64,000 bases of DNA from contig NZ_JAEULM010000035.1 of the NCBI RefSeq assembly GCF_016793825.1, forward strand, positions 1-64,000. The letters run 5' to 3'. A program made the position numbers and the translations under genes. This document shows positions 8,400 through 17,768 of the stretch, piece after piece (position 1 is the stretch's first letter; every line of letters begins with the position of its first letter). The DNA comes from Sphingopyxis sp. (GTDB lineage Bacteria > Pseudomonadota > Alphaproteobacteria > Sphingomonadales > Sphingomonadaceae). The notes beneath the pieces were generated by a model that made no database searches, had not been told where the DNA came from, and worked only from the letters and a program-made list of their open reading frames with translations.

Positions 8400-8818
8400 G
8401 CCTGCACCTCGCTTGCTGAAAGCTGCGGCAACGGCCGGAACCGCCGCTCTGCAAACAGCCACCTGCCATCGACCGGGCGGCAGACGTCGTCATAGATGCC
8501 GAGGGTCCGGTGAAGCGCGCCGTCTCGCAGGAAGATTTCCTCGGTGTAGGACCGCATGGCCGCCTTTTCTTCACGGACCTCGATCAAACCCGGCCAAGCG
8601 CGAAAGACGATGTCGGGAAAGGCGCGCATCGCCGCGCGCCAGGTGTCGACGATTGTCGCCTTGCCCTCGAAAATCCCGAAACCGGGAAGCGACCATAGGC
8701 TGCCTTCGTCCCAGGTCGCGGCCCAGGCTTCGCTGTCTGCCCGGTTGACCGCGTCGGCATAGGTGTCGAGCAGGTCGCGTAGCGCCAGCCGGTCTTCGAA
8801 CGATCCCTCGAATGGCAT
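8396..8818 (-). CDS. SnoaL-like nuclear-transport-factor-2 fold protein
   Basis: The 140-residue protein fits the SnoaL-like 4 / NTF2 cone fold: FEDRLALRDLLDTYADAVNRADSEAWAATW at the start, then F-x-G-K-A-x-I and a C-terminal DVCRPVDGRWLFAERRF strand. Members act as small cyclases, isomerases or dehydratases or as bare binding domains, so no reaction is assigned. It is the first gene of a two-gene unit with the ABM-type gene, with a four-base overlap. ATG 8818 gives the expected start. Confidence 0.8.
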   Translation of the reverse strand: MPFEGSFEDRLALRDLLDTYADAVNRADSEAWAATWDEGSLWSLPGFGIFEGKATIVDTWRAAMRAFPDIVFRAWPGLIEVREEKAAMRSYTEEIFLRDGALHRTLGIYDDVCRPVDGRWLFAERRFRPLPQLSASEVQA

Positions 8819-8944
8819 GCAAGCCCCCTTCTCGCCCGGCTGCGTCGATGGTTCAGCCTGCCGCCGGTTTGCCTCCAGCGGTTCGGAAGGAAAACTGCCG
8901 ATATCGCTAGCGGCGAAGGCCGCCTCTGCCGGACCGGAGAACCC

Positions 8945-8965
8945 GCCCCAAAGGACAGGTCGCCC
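8945..8965 (+). promoter_or_regulatory. Repeated motif, copy 3, upstream of the fasciclin gene
   Basis: GCCCCAAAGGACAGGTCGC matches the 19-base core at 3730 and 14521 at 16 positions; the three changes are A for G, G for T and C for T. It lies about 72 bases in front of the fasciclin ATG, in the same strand sense as the copy before folE. The remaining leader contains a C-rich run (CCCCCCGGGACG) and AAAAGGAA just before the start. Confidence 0.45.
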
Positions 8966-9036
8966 CGGCAGGGCGGGGCGCCTAAATTCACGCCTGTCCT
9001 ATCCCCCCGGGACGAACATTCGAAAAGGAATGACCA

Positions 9037-9591
9037 ATGGCTATTTCCCGTATCTCGCTTTCGCTTGCTACAGCAGCGCTCGCGCTTGCCGGCGGCATCG
9101 CGGCCGCCAAGAACCCGATGGTCGGCGGCGCCGCGATGTATGAGACCAAGACCATCGTCGAAAATGCCGCCAATTCCAAAGATCACACGACACTGGTCGC
9201 GGCGGTCAAGGCCGCCGGCCTCGCCGAGACGCTCTCGGGCGCCGGCCCGTTCACGGTCTTTGCACCGACCAACGCCGCCTTCGCCAAGCTCCCCGCCGGC
9301 ACCGTCGATACGCTGCTCAAGCCCGAGAACAAGGCGATGCTGACGGGCATATTGACCTACCATGTCGTGCCGGGCCGCCTGACCGCGACCGACATTGCGG
9401 CGCAGGCCAGGGCCAATGGCGGCAAGGCGTTGCTCACGACGGTGCAGGGCGCCAAGCTCACCGTCTGGGAGAAGGATGGCAGCTGGTATGTGAGCGACGC
9501 CAAGGGCGGCACGGCGAAGATTGGCCCCGCCGACGTTCTCCAGTCGAACGGCGTGATCCACGTCATCGACGGCGTGCTGCTTCCCGCCTGA
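9037..9591 (+). CDS. Secreted fasciclin-domain protein
   Basis: The 184-residue protein begins with a signal peptide (ISLSLATAALALAGGIAAA, cut near residue 25). The rest is a single FAS1 domain of ~150 residues: KDHTTLVAAVKAAGLAETL, GPFTVFAPTNAAFAKLP, LTYHVVPGRL, and ending SNGVIHVIDGVLLP. Such proteins are periplasmic or cell-surface and thought to mediate adhesion or carotenoid or small-molecule binding. AAAAGGAATG just before the ATG serves as ribosome site. It has the repeated light-cluster motif upstream and a strong hairpin downstream. Confidence 0.93.
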   Translation: MAISRISLSLATAALALAGGIAAAKNPMVGGAAMYETKTIVENAANSKDHTTLVAAVKAAGLAETLSGAGPFTVFAPTNAAFAKLPAGTVDTLLKPENKAMLTGILTYHVVPGRLTATDIAAQARANGGKALLTTVQGAKLTVWEKDGSWYVSDAKGGTAKIGPADVLQSNGVIHVIDGVLLPA

Positions 9592-9600
9592 TACATCACC

Positions 9601-9636
9601 GGGGCCGCGCGACGTCTGTTGGCGCAGCGCGGCCCC
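9601..9636. terminator. Bidirectional hairpin between convergent fasciclin and hemH genes
   Basis: GGGGCCGCGC at 9601-9610 pairs perfectly with GCGCGGCCCC at 9627-9636 across a 16-base loop. It sits between two converging stops (9591 and 9652), so it can end transcription from both sides. It has no long T run. Confidence 0.65.
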
Positions 9637-9651
9637 GCTTATCGAAAGCCC

Positions 9652-10710
9652 TCAAAGCCAGCCCGAAAGCTCGCTCCTAACCAGGGCGGTGAGCATGTCC
9701 ATCCCGACATCGCTGTCGTTGAGACAGGGTATATAAGCGAAGTGGCGGCCGCCGGCGGCAAGGAACTGCTCGCGGCCGCGGATAGCGATTTCCTCAAGGG
9801 TCTCGAGGCAATCGGCAGCGAACCCCGGCGCGATCACAGCCACCGACCGGCCTTCGCGGCCGAGCGCCTCGAGCATCATGTCGGTTGCCGGTGTCAGCCA
9901 TTTGGCCTTGCCGAAGCGCGACTGAAAGCTCGGCACGACAGTCTTCCCCAGAACCTCGCCCAACCGGCGCGCGGTCTTGAGGCACATGCAATGATAGGGA
10001 TCGCCGAGATGCAAGGTGCGCTCGGGCATGCCGTGGAAGCTTGCAACGATCGTGTCGGGCACGAAGTCGAGGCCACCGATCGCACGTCCGAGCGACGACG
10101 CCAGCGCCTCGAGATGGCGATCGTCATCATGATAGGGTGGAAGGATGCGCAGCGCCGGCTGCCAGCGCAGGCGCGCCATATGCGCCTGGACCGCATCGCT
10201 CACGCTCGCAGTCGTCGCGGCGCAATATTGCGGATATAAGGGTGCCACAAGAATGCGGCGGCATCCCGCCGCAAGAAGCGCGTCGATGCCGTCCGCGATC
10301 GGGCTGCTGCCATAGCGCATCGCATGCGCAACCACCGCATCACCTCCAAGCGATGCCTGAAGCGCTTTTGCCTGGCGGCGGGTGATCGCCGCGAGCGGCG
10401 AGCCCTCCGATGTCCAGATTTCGCGATAGGCCTTGGCGGACTTTCGCGGCCGAACCGCAAGAACGATCCCGCGCAGGATCGGCTGCCAGATCAGCGAGGG
10501 CAGTTCGACCACGCGCCGGTCGGAGAGAAATTCCGCGAGATAGCGCCGTACCGCGCGGCTCGTCGGCGCGTCGGGCGTACCAAGATTTACCAGAAGCACG
10601 CCGATCCGGTCGGCCGCAACGGCGGGGTGCGCCGCCGGAAGAGGGGCGAGCTCCGCCTCTCCGTAACGGTTCCCGATTTCAGGCGTTGCCAGAGGCCCTT
10701 CGACAGTCAT
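9652..10710 (-). CDS. hemH: Ferrochelatase
   Basis: The enzyme inserts Fe2+ into protoporphyrin IX in the last step of heme synthesis. From ATG 10710 the protein has 352 residues, normal for the family. Conserved stretches are GVLLVNLGTPDAPT, YREIWTSEGSPLAAITRRQ, a YGSSPIADGIDAL pocket, SFHGMPERTLHLGDPY with the metal-binding histidine, and GFAADCLETLEEI with the catalytic glutamates. An upstream start at 10794 would add 28 basic, unconserved residues and is rejected. It stands alone, converging with the fasciclin gene. Heme demand and photosensitive porphyrin levels fit the light-stress theme, but this is inference. Confidence 0.95.
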   Translation of the reverse strand: MTVEGPLATPEIGNRYGEAELAPLPAAHPAVAADRIGVLLVNLGTPDAPTSRAVRRYLAEFLSDRRVVELPSLIWQPILRGIVLAVRPRKSAKAYREIWTSEGSPLAAITRRQAKALQASLGGDAVVAHAMRYGSSPIADGIDALLAAGCRRILVAPLYPQYCAATTASVSDAVQAHMARLRWQPALRILPPYHDDDRHLEALASSLGRAIGGLDFVPDTIVASFHGMPERTLHLGDPYHCMCLKTARRLGEVLGKTVVPSFQSRFGKAKWLTPATDMMLEALGREGRSVAVIAPGFAADCLETLEEIAIRGREQFLAAGGRHFAYIPCLNDSDVGMDMLTALVRSELSGWL

Positions 10711-10910
10711 TGCAATCTCCGCGGTCAGGATGCCTCGCGGCAACCATGCCGCGCGGCGTCGATCGCATGTCTTCGACTTGCCCTTCGCCGCCAAGCTGCA
10801 CCAAGGGGCAGACTGGATACCGTTTCCCGCCTCCCGGCAGCCCCCCGGGGATGCGGAAACTTCGCTTGCTGCCGCGACCCATCGCCGACATTCCGAGCGG
10901 CGCCCACACT
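10711..10910. other. Non-coding stretch between hemH and the hsp20 promoter
   Basis: No gene is supported here. The open frames on both strands have no domains and follow the GC bias. It should hold the hemH promoter. A weak relative of the 19-base motif (GCACCAAGGGGCAG at about 10797) matches only 14 positions and is not called. Confidence 0.4.
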
Positions 10911-10939
10911 CTTGAAACGGTAAAACGGCTTTCCTAACT
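10911..10939 (+). promoter_or_regulatory. RpoH (sigma-32) promoter of hsp20
   Basis: CTTGAA at 10911-10916 is followed after exactly 17 bases by CTAACT at 10934-10939. The groES upstream region has the same pair and spacing (CTTGAA-N17-CTAGCT at 12282). This matches the alphaproteobacterial heat-shock pattern as known for RpoH. It lies about 105 bases before the hsp20 ATG. Confidence 0.7.
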
Positions 10940-11044
10940 TTTCCCCGGACGCGGGATTTTCCGTGTCCTCAGGACATAGAGAGCGCCGGCTCTGAGTCCC
11001 GGCGCATCTCATGCCCGAATTGCTTCAATCAGGAGGATTTGGAA

Positions 11045-11524
11045 ATGAGAACCGATTTTGACTTCACCCCCTACCGCCGCTCGACAGTGGGCTTCGATCA
11101 TCTTTTCGACCTGCTCGAAAAAGGGCAGCGCGGCGATACGTCCGATGGCTTTCCCGCCTTCGACATCGTGCGCGACGCCGACGACCGCTTCCACGTTACC
11201 TTGGCCGTCCCCGGGTTCAAGGCCGACGAGATCGAGATCGTCGCGCAGCAGAACCAGCTTAGCGTCAGCGGCAAGCCCGCCGAGGAGGATGCGACACGCG
11301 CCTATCTCCACCGCGGCATTGCGCGCCGCGCGTTCGAGCGTCGCTTTCAGCTCGCCGACTATATCGAGGTCGGGCGCGCGAGCTTCGCCGACGGGCTGCT
11401 CACGATCGAACTGAGCCGCGTCGTGCCCGAGGCAATGAAGCCGCGCAAGATCGAGATCGGCAGCAGCGTCGGCAGGCCGCAGCGGATCGCAGCGCCGAAG
11501 GATAAGGCGCTCGAGAGCGCCTGA
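11045..11524 (+). CDS. Small heat-shock protein Hsp20 (IbpA-like)
   Basis: The 159-residue ATP-independent holdase begins MRTDFDFTPYRRSTVGFDHLFDLL, the usual class A N-terminus. The alpha-crystallin domain follows: FDIVRDADDRFHVTLAVPGFKADEIEI, a YLHRGIARRAFERRFQLADYI strand and ADGLLTIELSRVVPE. The C-terminal anchor I-x-I/V appears as KIEIG. AGGAGG at 11031 lies 8 bases before ATG 11045, so I prefer it to the TTG at 11039. An RpoH promoter lies upstream and a clear terminator downstream, so it is a single-gene heat-shock unit. Confidence 0.95.
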   Translation: MRTDFDFTPYRRSTVGFDHLFDLLEKGQRGDTSDGFPAFDIVRDADDRFHVTLAVPGFKADEIEIVAQQNQLSVSGKPAEEDATRAYLHRGIARRAFERRFQLADYIEVGRASFADGLLTIELSRVVPEAMKPRKIEIGSSVGRPQRIAAPKDKALESA

Positions 11525-11533
11525 ATGCGACAA

Positions 11534-11566
11534 GGGAGGCACGCCAACGGCGTGTCTCCCTCTTTT
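11534..11566 (+). terminator. Rho-independent terminator of hsp20
   Basis: GGGAGGCACGCC pairs with GGCGTGTCTCCC around the loop AAC, with one G-U pair, followed by TCTTTT. It begins 10 bases after the hsp20 stop. This is one of the clearest terminators in the window. Confidence 0.85.
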
Positions 11567-11623
11567 ACCGAAGCGTGATCGCGGTAGACCTGCTCTGGCG
11601 CCCGAGCCCCCGGACCTGCTAGG

Positions 11624-11893
11624 CTAATCGAGCGAGCGAATGATATCCACCGCGCGCCACTCGGCGGGCCCGATCAGCTGATCATGCGCGATGCGCACCG
11701 AATGGAGCGCGGCTTCGATCTGGCGCCGCCACATGGCCAGAAAATCGAACAGCACCGGGAAGTCCGGCGGCAGATCATAGTCCTGCCAGACGTAGAGCTG
11801 GAGGAGCGAGGGATGATCGGGCCTGTAATAATGGATCTCGGCGGTTGTCAGCCCATAGCCGTCCAGCTGCGCGAGCAGCGCGCGATCGGTCAT
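11624..11893 (-). CDS. usg: Usg family protein
   Basis: The 89-residue protein matches the Usg family: [26 protein letters not shown] near the start, [21 protein letters not shown], then [12 protein letters not shown] at the end. The family is named from its place near trp genes in some bacteria; its biochemical role is unknown. ATG 11893 overlaps the stop of the preceding 75-residue gene (ATGA), so the two are coupled. A trpB copy lies 3.5 kb away, which may or may not be meaningful. Confidence 0.85.
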   Translation of the reverse strand: MTDRALLAQLDGYGLTTAEIHYYRPDHPSLLQLYVWQDYDLPPDFPVLFDFLAMWRRQIEAALHSVRIAHDQLIGPAEWRAVDIIRSLD

Positions 11894-12117
11894 GGCGCGC
11901 GCGCCGCGCCGCCATCGAGCGAGCGGAGCGCGGCGAGCACATCGTCGACCGGCACGGCGCGCTTCGCCCCCGGGGGTTTGCGAAGCGCCGGCTTGTTGCG
12001 GACCGCCGAACGATCCGATGCCCAGGATGCGAGGAGGGCGCGCTTGACCTCGGGCTCGAGGCTCGGGTGGCGCGCCACGTCGAAGGGGTGAAGAAAACGG
12101 GAAAATGGCTCGGACAT
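11890..12117 (-). CDS. Conserved small protein upstream of usg
   Basis: The 75-residue protein is basic and alanine-rich ([50 protein letters not shown]). AAGGAGG sits 6 bases in front of ATG 12117, an excellent ribosome site. It overlaps the usg start by four bases. Small proteins of this type (beginning F-L-x-P-x-x-V-x-x-x-P and ending with an LAALR helix) are common beside usg in sphingomonads, from memory. Function unknown; no membrane segment. Confidence 0.75.
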   Translation of the reverse strand: MSEPFSRFLHPFDVARHPSLEPEVKRALLASWASDRSAVRNKPALRKPPGAKRAVPVDDVLAALRSLDGGAARAP

Positions 12118-12281
12118 GATCGTGCCTCCTTCCTTGTCGCCAATCCTTTCTCGTCGTGCGGCAGGCTGCCGCAGCCACAGATTTTGGAAAGGAAGCGAGT
12201 CGAGTCAAGAGGTGTCAGGCCCTTGATAAGGGGCATTTGTTTCTCGGCCGATCAAGCGCCGAAAAAATTTTCGCCGGACCT

Positions 12282-12310
12282 CTTGAAGCGAAAAAAATCG
12301 CTTCCTAGCT
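12282..12310 (+). promoter_or_regulatory. RpoH (sigma-32) promoter of groES-groEL, with overlapping palindrome
   Basis: CTTGAA (12282-12287), 17 bases, CTAGCT (12305-12310). The spacer carries a perfect inverted repeat, GAAGCGA and TCGCTTC around an A-rich centre. The hsp20 promoter matches closely at aligned positions, including a related but weaker repeat. No CIRCE element (TTAGCACTC-N9-GAGTGCTAA) is visible, so heat control probably rests on RpoH alone. It is about 70 bases from the groES ATG. Confidence 0.7.
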
Positions 12311-12378
12311 CATCGGCGCCGCGCGTCCCGGACAGGCGCGCCGGCTTATCATATCGTTATGCAACATGGAGGTTATGC

Positions 12379-12693
12379 ATGCATTTCCGTCCCTTGCACG
12401 ACCGTGTGGTCGTCCGCCGCATCGAAGCCGAGGAGAAGACCTCGGGCGGCATCATCATCCCCGACACCGCCAAGGAAAAGCCGCAGGAAGGCGAAGTCGT
12501 CGCCGTCGGTCCGGGCGCCCGCGCCGAGGACGGCACGGTCACCGCGCTCGACGTCAAGGCCGGCGACCGGATCCTGTTCGGCAAATGGTCGGGCACCGAG
12601 GTGCGCATCGACGGCGAGGAACTGCTCATCATGAAGGAGAGCGACATCCTCGGCGTCATCGAGCAGGCCGAGGCGCTCAAGCAGGCGGCGTAA
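12379..12693 (+). CDS. groES: Co-chaperonin GroES
   Basis: The 104-residue protein forms the heptameric lid of the GroEL chamber. It begins [33 protein letters not shown], which includes the mobile loop that docks on GroEL, and continues with [23 protein letters not shown] and [15 protein letters not shown]. The second ATG of ATGCATGCATTT (12379) gives the normal start [14 protein letters not shown] lies at 12368. A heat-shock promoter lies upstream and groEL follows after 45 bases. Confidence 0.97.
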   Translation: MHFRPLHDRVVVRRIEAEEKTSGGIIIPDTAKEKPQEGEVVAVGPGARAEDGTVTALDVKAGDRILFGKWSGTEVRIDGEELLIMKESDILGVIEQAEALKQAA

Positions 12694-12714
12694 CGCCCAT
12701 TCATCACCCACTGA

Positions 12715-14358
<1,644 letters not shown>

Positions 14359-14364
14359 CAGGCC

Positions 14365-14390
14365 GGGGGCGGCGGGCAACCGCCGCCCCC
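14365..14390 (+). terminator. GC-rich terminator hairpin after groEL
   Basis: GGGGGCGGCGG and CCGCCGCCCCC pair over 11 bases around the loop GCAA, starting 7 bases after the groEL stop. GCATTTCG follows, so the T run is weak. It is the probable end of the groES-groEL operon. Confidence 0.7.
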
Positions 14391-14519
14391 GCATTTCGAT
14401 ACCCCTTTTCACCCAACCACCGCGCATTTCACCACGCCTCGTCAAGGGGACGAAGGGCATTTCCGCGTTCCGGGGCTCACCCCAGGTCCGTGCACGAAAC
14501 GCGCTTCCAACCGCCGATC

Positions 14520-14542
14520 TGCCCCAAGGGACATGTTGCGAC
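14520..14542 (+). promoter_or_regulatory. Repeated motif, copy 2, upstream of folE
   Basis: This 23-base stretch is identical to 3729-3751 near the LOV-HTH start. It lies about 95 bases before the folE ATG. An exact 23-base repeat 10.8 kb away, between unrelated coding sequences and with nothing shared on either side, is strong evidence for a regulator-binding or promoter element. Confidence 0.55.
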
Positions 14543-14637
14543 GCCATGCTGCGCTCGGGCATGCGCCGATCCGGCGGTCCACCTCCCTCTCCTCCCCTCC
14601 CGGACCGCCAACCCTTCGCCGTCAGGAGGCCAGGACC

Positions 14638-15237
14638 ATGCTTCACGTGCCCCCTTCCAGTCCCACAGTTGACGGCGCGATACCCCCCGAGGTTCTCGCG
14701 TCGGTGGAGACGCTGCTGCGCTGGGTCGGCGAGGACCCTCGGCGCGAAGGCCTGCTCGACACACCGAAGCGCGTCGCGCGGGCCTGGAAGGATAATTGTC
14801 AGGGTTATTCTGAGGATCCGGCGGTGCATCTCTCGCGCACCTTCGAAGAGGTAGGCGGCTATGACGAGATCGTCTTGCTGCGCGACATCCCGTTCCAGTC
14901 GCATTGCGAGCATCATATGGCGCCGATCACCGGAATGGCGTCGATCGCCTACCTCCCCCGCGACCGCGTCGTCGGCATCTCCAAGCTCGCGCGCGTGCTG
15001 AGCGGCTATGCACGCCGGCTGCAGGTTCAGGAGCGCCTGACCGCCGAGGTCGCGCGCTGCATCTGGGACAATCTCCGCCCGCACGGCGTCGCCGTGGTGA
15101 TCGACGCCCAGCATGGCTGCATGACCGGGCGCGGCGTGCGCACGCCCGGCGTCGGCATGGTTACGAGCCGGCTCCTCGGCTGCTTCCTCGAAGACCAGCG
15201 GAGCCGCAAGGAAGTGCTCGCACTGATGGGCTATTAA
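14638..15237 (+). CDS. folE: GTP cyclohydrolase I
   Basis: The 199-residue enzyme converts GTP to dihydroneopterin triphosphate, the first step to folate and other pterins. Residues 41-50 read [10 protein letters not shown]. Zinc ligands are visible in SHCEHH (88-93, Cys90) and HGC (159-161, Cys161), and QERLT (131-135) forms part of the pocket. ATG 14638 with AGGAGG at 14624 is preferred; the longer frame upstream is proline-rich and unconserved. The shared motif with the LOV-HTH region suggests light control, perhaps to supply the folate antenna of photolyase. Confidence 0.97.
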   Translation: MLHVPPSSPTVDGAIPPEVLASVETLLRWVGEDPRREGLLDTPKRVARAWKDNCQGYSEDPAVHLSRTFEEVGGYDEIVLLRDIPFQSHCEHHMAPITGMASIAYLPRDRVVGISKLARVLSGYARRLQVQERLTAEVARCIWDNLRPHGVAVVIDAQHGCMTGRGVRTPGVGMVTSRLLGCFLEDQRSRKEVLALMGY

Positions 15238-15352
15238 TGGGCCGGTCGAGGATCCGGAACGGTCTTGCGGGCTTTACCTGCCCGTGTGAGGCGCGCGCCG
15301 GAATCCTGTGCGCCGCCGTGTTGCGCCGGACGCCTGTCGGGATTGCAGCGAC

Positions 15353-16675
15353 ATGACGCGGGCTCCGCAACCATTCGAAGATCCTGGTCATCTTCCGAAC
15401 AGCTTGCGCAGGCAGCCGGACGACGGGGGCCATTTCGGGAAATTTGGTGGCCGGTTCGTCCCCGAAACGCTCATGCCGCTCATCCTGGATCTGGAGCGCG
15501 AATATCGAGCCGCAAAACGCGACCCAGCCTTTCAGGCCGAGTTCGACGACCTGCTTGAACATTATGTCGGCCGCCCCAGCCCGCTCTATTTCGCGCCGCG
15601 CCTGACGTCTGCGCTCGGCGGCGCGCAGATCTGGTTCAAGCGCGACGAACTCAATCACACCGGCGCCCACAAGATCAACAATTGCGTCGGCCAGATCCTG
15701 CTGGCGATCCGGATGGGCAAGACCCGCATTATCGCGGAAACGGGCGCCGGCCAGCACGGCGTGGCGACTGCAACCGTCTGCGCGCGCTTTGGCCTTACCT
15801 GCGTCGTCTATATGGGCGCCGCGGACATCGCGCGCCAGGCGCCCAATGTCTTCCGCATGAAGCTGCTGGGCGCGGAGGTCGTGCCCGTCACGGCCGGCGC
15901 CGCGACCCTCAAGGACGCGATGAACGAGGCGCTGCGCGACTGGGTAGCGCATGTCGAGGACACCTTCTACATCATCGGCACCGCGGCCGGCCCTCATCCC
16001 TACCCGGAACTTGTGCGTGATTTTCAGAGCGTAATCGGCAGGGAAGCGCGGGCGCAGATGCTGGCCCGTACCGGCCGCCTGCCCGATCTCCTGGTCGCCG
16101 CGATCGGCGGGGGATCGAACGCGATCGGTCTCTTCCACCCGTTCCTCGACGACCCGATGGTAAAGATGCTCGGCGTTGAGGCGGCCGGGCATGGCCTCGA
16201 CGAGGCGCACGCCGCGTCACTGGCCGGCGGGCGTCCCGGCATTCTTCACGGCAACAAGACCTATCTGCTACAGGATGACGACGGGCAGATCGTCGAAGGC
16301 CATTCGATCAGCGCAGGTCTTGATTATCCCGGCATCGGCCCCGAGCACGCATGGCTCAAGGACATCGGGCGGGTTGACTATACCTCCGCGACCGACGCCG
16401 AAGCGCTCGAGGCATTTCAGCTTCTTTGCAGAACAGAGGGTATCATCCCGGCGCTTGAGCCCAGTCACGCTATCGCCGCCGTTGCCAGAATCGCGCCCAC
16501 GATACCGAAAGACAGCATCATCATCGTCAATATGTGCGGACGCGGGGACAAGGACATATTCTCCGTGGCCGAACATCTCGGCGTGGAACTTTTGAGCGCT
16601 ACGAAAGGTAGGGGCACGGGACGTGTGATCGAAGACACTGGCGCTGCAGATTTCGGATCTATGAGGGACGGATGA
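15353..16675 (+). CDS. trpB: Tryptophan synthase beta chain, stand-alone copy
   Basis: The 440-residue PLP enzyme joins indole and serine. The PLP lysine is Lys107 in [10 protein letters not shown], followed by [15 protein letters not shown], the phosphate-binding GGGSNAIG, and [11 protein letters not shown] near the end. It is ~35 residues longer than standard TrpB because of an N-terminal extension and the tail [16 protein letters not shown]. No trpA or trpF adjoins it. Its stop overlaps the start of a receiver-domain gene, an unusual partner. It is either a second TrpB or the genome's only copy separated from trpFA. Confidence 0.95.
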   Translation: MTRAPQPFEDPGHLPNSLRRQPDDGGHFGKFGGRFVPETLMPLILDLEREYRAAKRDPAFQAEFDDLLEHYVGRPSPLYFAPRLTSALGGAQIWFKRDELNHTGAHKINNCVGQILLAIRMGKTRIIAETGAGQHGVATATVCARFGLTCVVYMGAADIARQAPNVFRMKLLGAEVVPVTAGAATLKDAMNEALRDWVAHVEDTFYIIGTAAGPHPYPELVRDFQSVIGREARAQMLARTGRLPDLLVAAIGGGSNAIGLFHPFLDDPMVKMLGVEAAGHGLDEAHAASLAGGRPGILHGNKTYLLQDDDGQIVEGHSISAGLDYPGIGPEHAWLKDIGRVDYTSATDAEALEAFQLLCRTEGIIPALEPSHAIAAVARIAPTIPKDSIIIVNMCGRGDKDIFSVAEHLGVELLSATKGRGTGRVIEDTGAADFGSMRDG

Positions 16676-17019
16676 CGGTAAGGGTGTTTCTTGTAGAAGA
16701 CGATCCGCTGGTGGCGATGATGCTCGAGGGGTATCTCGACGTCCTTGGAAACGAGATCGTGGCAACCGCAGCGACCGTTGCGGAGGCGCTGGATCTCGTC
16801 GCAAAGCGAGATTTCGACCTCGCCATATTGGATGTTCACCTTGCCGATGGCAAAACGAGCGAGGCGGTCGCTGCCGCGTTGAGCGATGCCGGGAAGGCTT
16901 TCATAGCGACGAGCGGAGATGCGACGATCATGGCGGCCGAGTTTGATGGCCGGCCAGTTCTTCGCAAACCTTTCAGAATTGCCGAGCTCGAACGGGCAAT
17001 CGACGCAATAATAGTATAA
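16672..17019 (+). CDS. Single-domain response regulator (CheY-like receiver)
   Basis: The 115-residue protein is a receiver domain only: acidic pair ED-D at 9-11, phospho-acceptor Asp54 in [11 protein letters not shown], Thr80 in FIATSGD, and Lys99 in LRKPF. No output domain follows. It overlaps the trpB stop by four bases (ATGA), so its translation depends on trpB. This group (short, [18 protein letters not shown]) is common in alphaproteobacteria as a free phospho-relay receiver. Its partner kinase is not in the window. Confidence 0.9.
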   Translation: MTVRVFLVEDDPLVAMMLEGYLDVLGNEIVATAATVAEALDLVAKRDFDLAILDVHLADGKTSEAVAAALSDAGKAFIATSGDATIMAAEFDGRPVLRKPFRIAELERAIDAIIV

Positions 17020-17032
17020 CCCCCCGCGCGCC

Positions 17033-17101
17033 TTATTCGGCCGCAACCTTGTGCCGGGCCATGTGCGGCATGAAATCCATCTTGCCGATGGCGAGCCCAG
17101 C
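17033..17101 (-). pseudogene. C-terminal scrap of an unknown gene cut by the IS21 remnant
   Basis: Reading leftward from the IS end, about 22 residues (LAIGKMDFMPHMARHKVAAE) lead to a TAA. The wording and composition look like a protein C-terminus rather than chance sequence. The upstream part is replaced by insertion-sequence DNA. No family could be named. Confidence 0.3.
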
Positions 17102-17187
17102 TGTCAAACGGCGTTCAAAAGGGACCCCCGATCGGCGTCGAAGATGGACCCCCTTTTTGGATATGATGTTGGTTTGTTGAAGATGGC

Positions 17188-17246
17188 CTTGCGCTGCGCG
17201 CGGCGGAGGGCGGGCGTAGCCCGCCCGGAGGCGCGCGCAGCGCAAG
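17188..17246. repeat. Large inverted repeat inside the IS remnant
   Basis: Arms CTTGCGCTGCGCGC (17188-17201) and GCGCGCAGCGCAAG (17233-17246) match perfectly. Between them, GGCGGGC and GCCCGCC form an inner hairpin around GTA. It lies between the istB stop and the IS end and is probably its transcription terminator. Confidence 0.65.
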
Positions 17247-17276
17247 ATAGATTTTTGAAGGCGCCGAAGGTGGCGG

Positions 17277-17597
17277 TCAGCTGCGGTTTTTGAAGCGCCA
17301 GCTGTCGTTGCCCGTCTCGATGATATCGCAGTGGTGGGTGACGCGGTCGAGCAGCGCCGTGGTCATCTTGGGATCACCGAAGACGGTAGGCCACTCGCCG
17401 AAGGCGAGGTTGGTGGTGATGATGACGCTGGTGCGCTCATAAAGCTTGCTGATGAGGTGGAACAGCAACTGCCCTCCGGAGCGGGCGAACGGCAGATAAC
17501 CGAGCTCGTCGAGCACGATCAGGTCGAGCCGCGACAGCTGCGCCGCCAGGGTCCCGCCCTTGCCGATCCGGGTCTCCTCTTCGAGGCGTGTCACCAC
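17277..17597 (-). pseudogene. istB: istB fragment (IS21 helper ATPase, C-terminal part)
   Basis: About 107 residues match the AAA+ helper of IS21 transposons from just before Walker B to the end: [12 protein letters not shown] (Walker B), [26 protein letters not shown] (sensor I region), [22 protein letters not shown]. Walker A and the N-terminal domain are missing. Upstream of about 17597 the frame becomes unrelated sequence. The protein cannot bind ATP, so it is inactive. Confidence 0.85.
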
Positions 17598-17768
17598 CGT
17601 CGGCCACGCTCGAGCATCGCTACATCGGCGCAGGGCGGCGACGGCACCTGACGAGGAGCGGCTGGTCACGAAGAGACAGTCGGGGAGCAGCTGCGCGACA
17701 ATGTCGGGCTGGCATCTCGGCTGCCATCTTTCCGGATCTGGACATTCCCTGTCCACCGGAGCCTACTC

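Larger units (their letters stand above)
17102..17597 (-). mobile_element. IS21-family insertion sequence remnant (istB end)
   Basis: The left end begins TGTCAAACGG at 17102. It has two short repeats containing GGACCCCC (about 17121 and 17147), as in IS21-type ends with multiple terminal repeats. A large palindrome and the 3' part of istB follow. istA and the first half of istB are gone, and sequence leading to traG starts at about 17600. It can no longer move by itself but marks the left edge of the conjugation module. Confidence 0.7.

Noticed and set aside
10797..10815. Possible fifth motif copy (GCACCAAGGGGCAGAC)
   Set aside because: It matches only 14 of 19 positions, far from any start in the proper sense.
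12118..12378. Search for a CIRCE element before groES
   Set aside because: No TTAGCACTC-N9-GAGTGCTAA-like repeat is present; the RpoH-type promoter explains control better.
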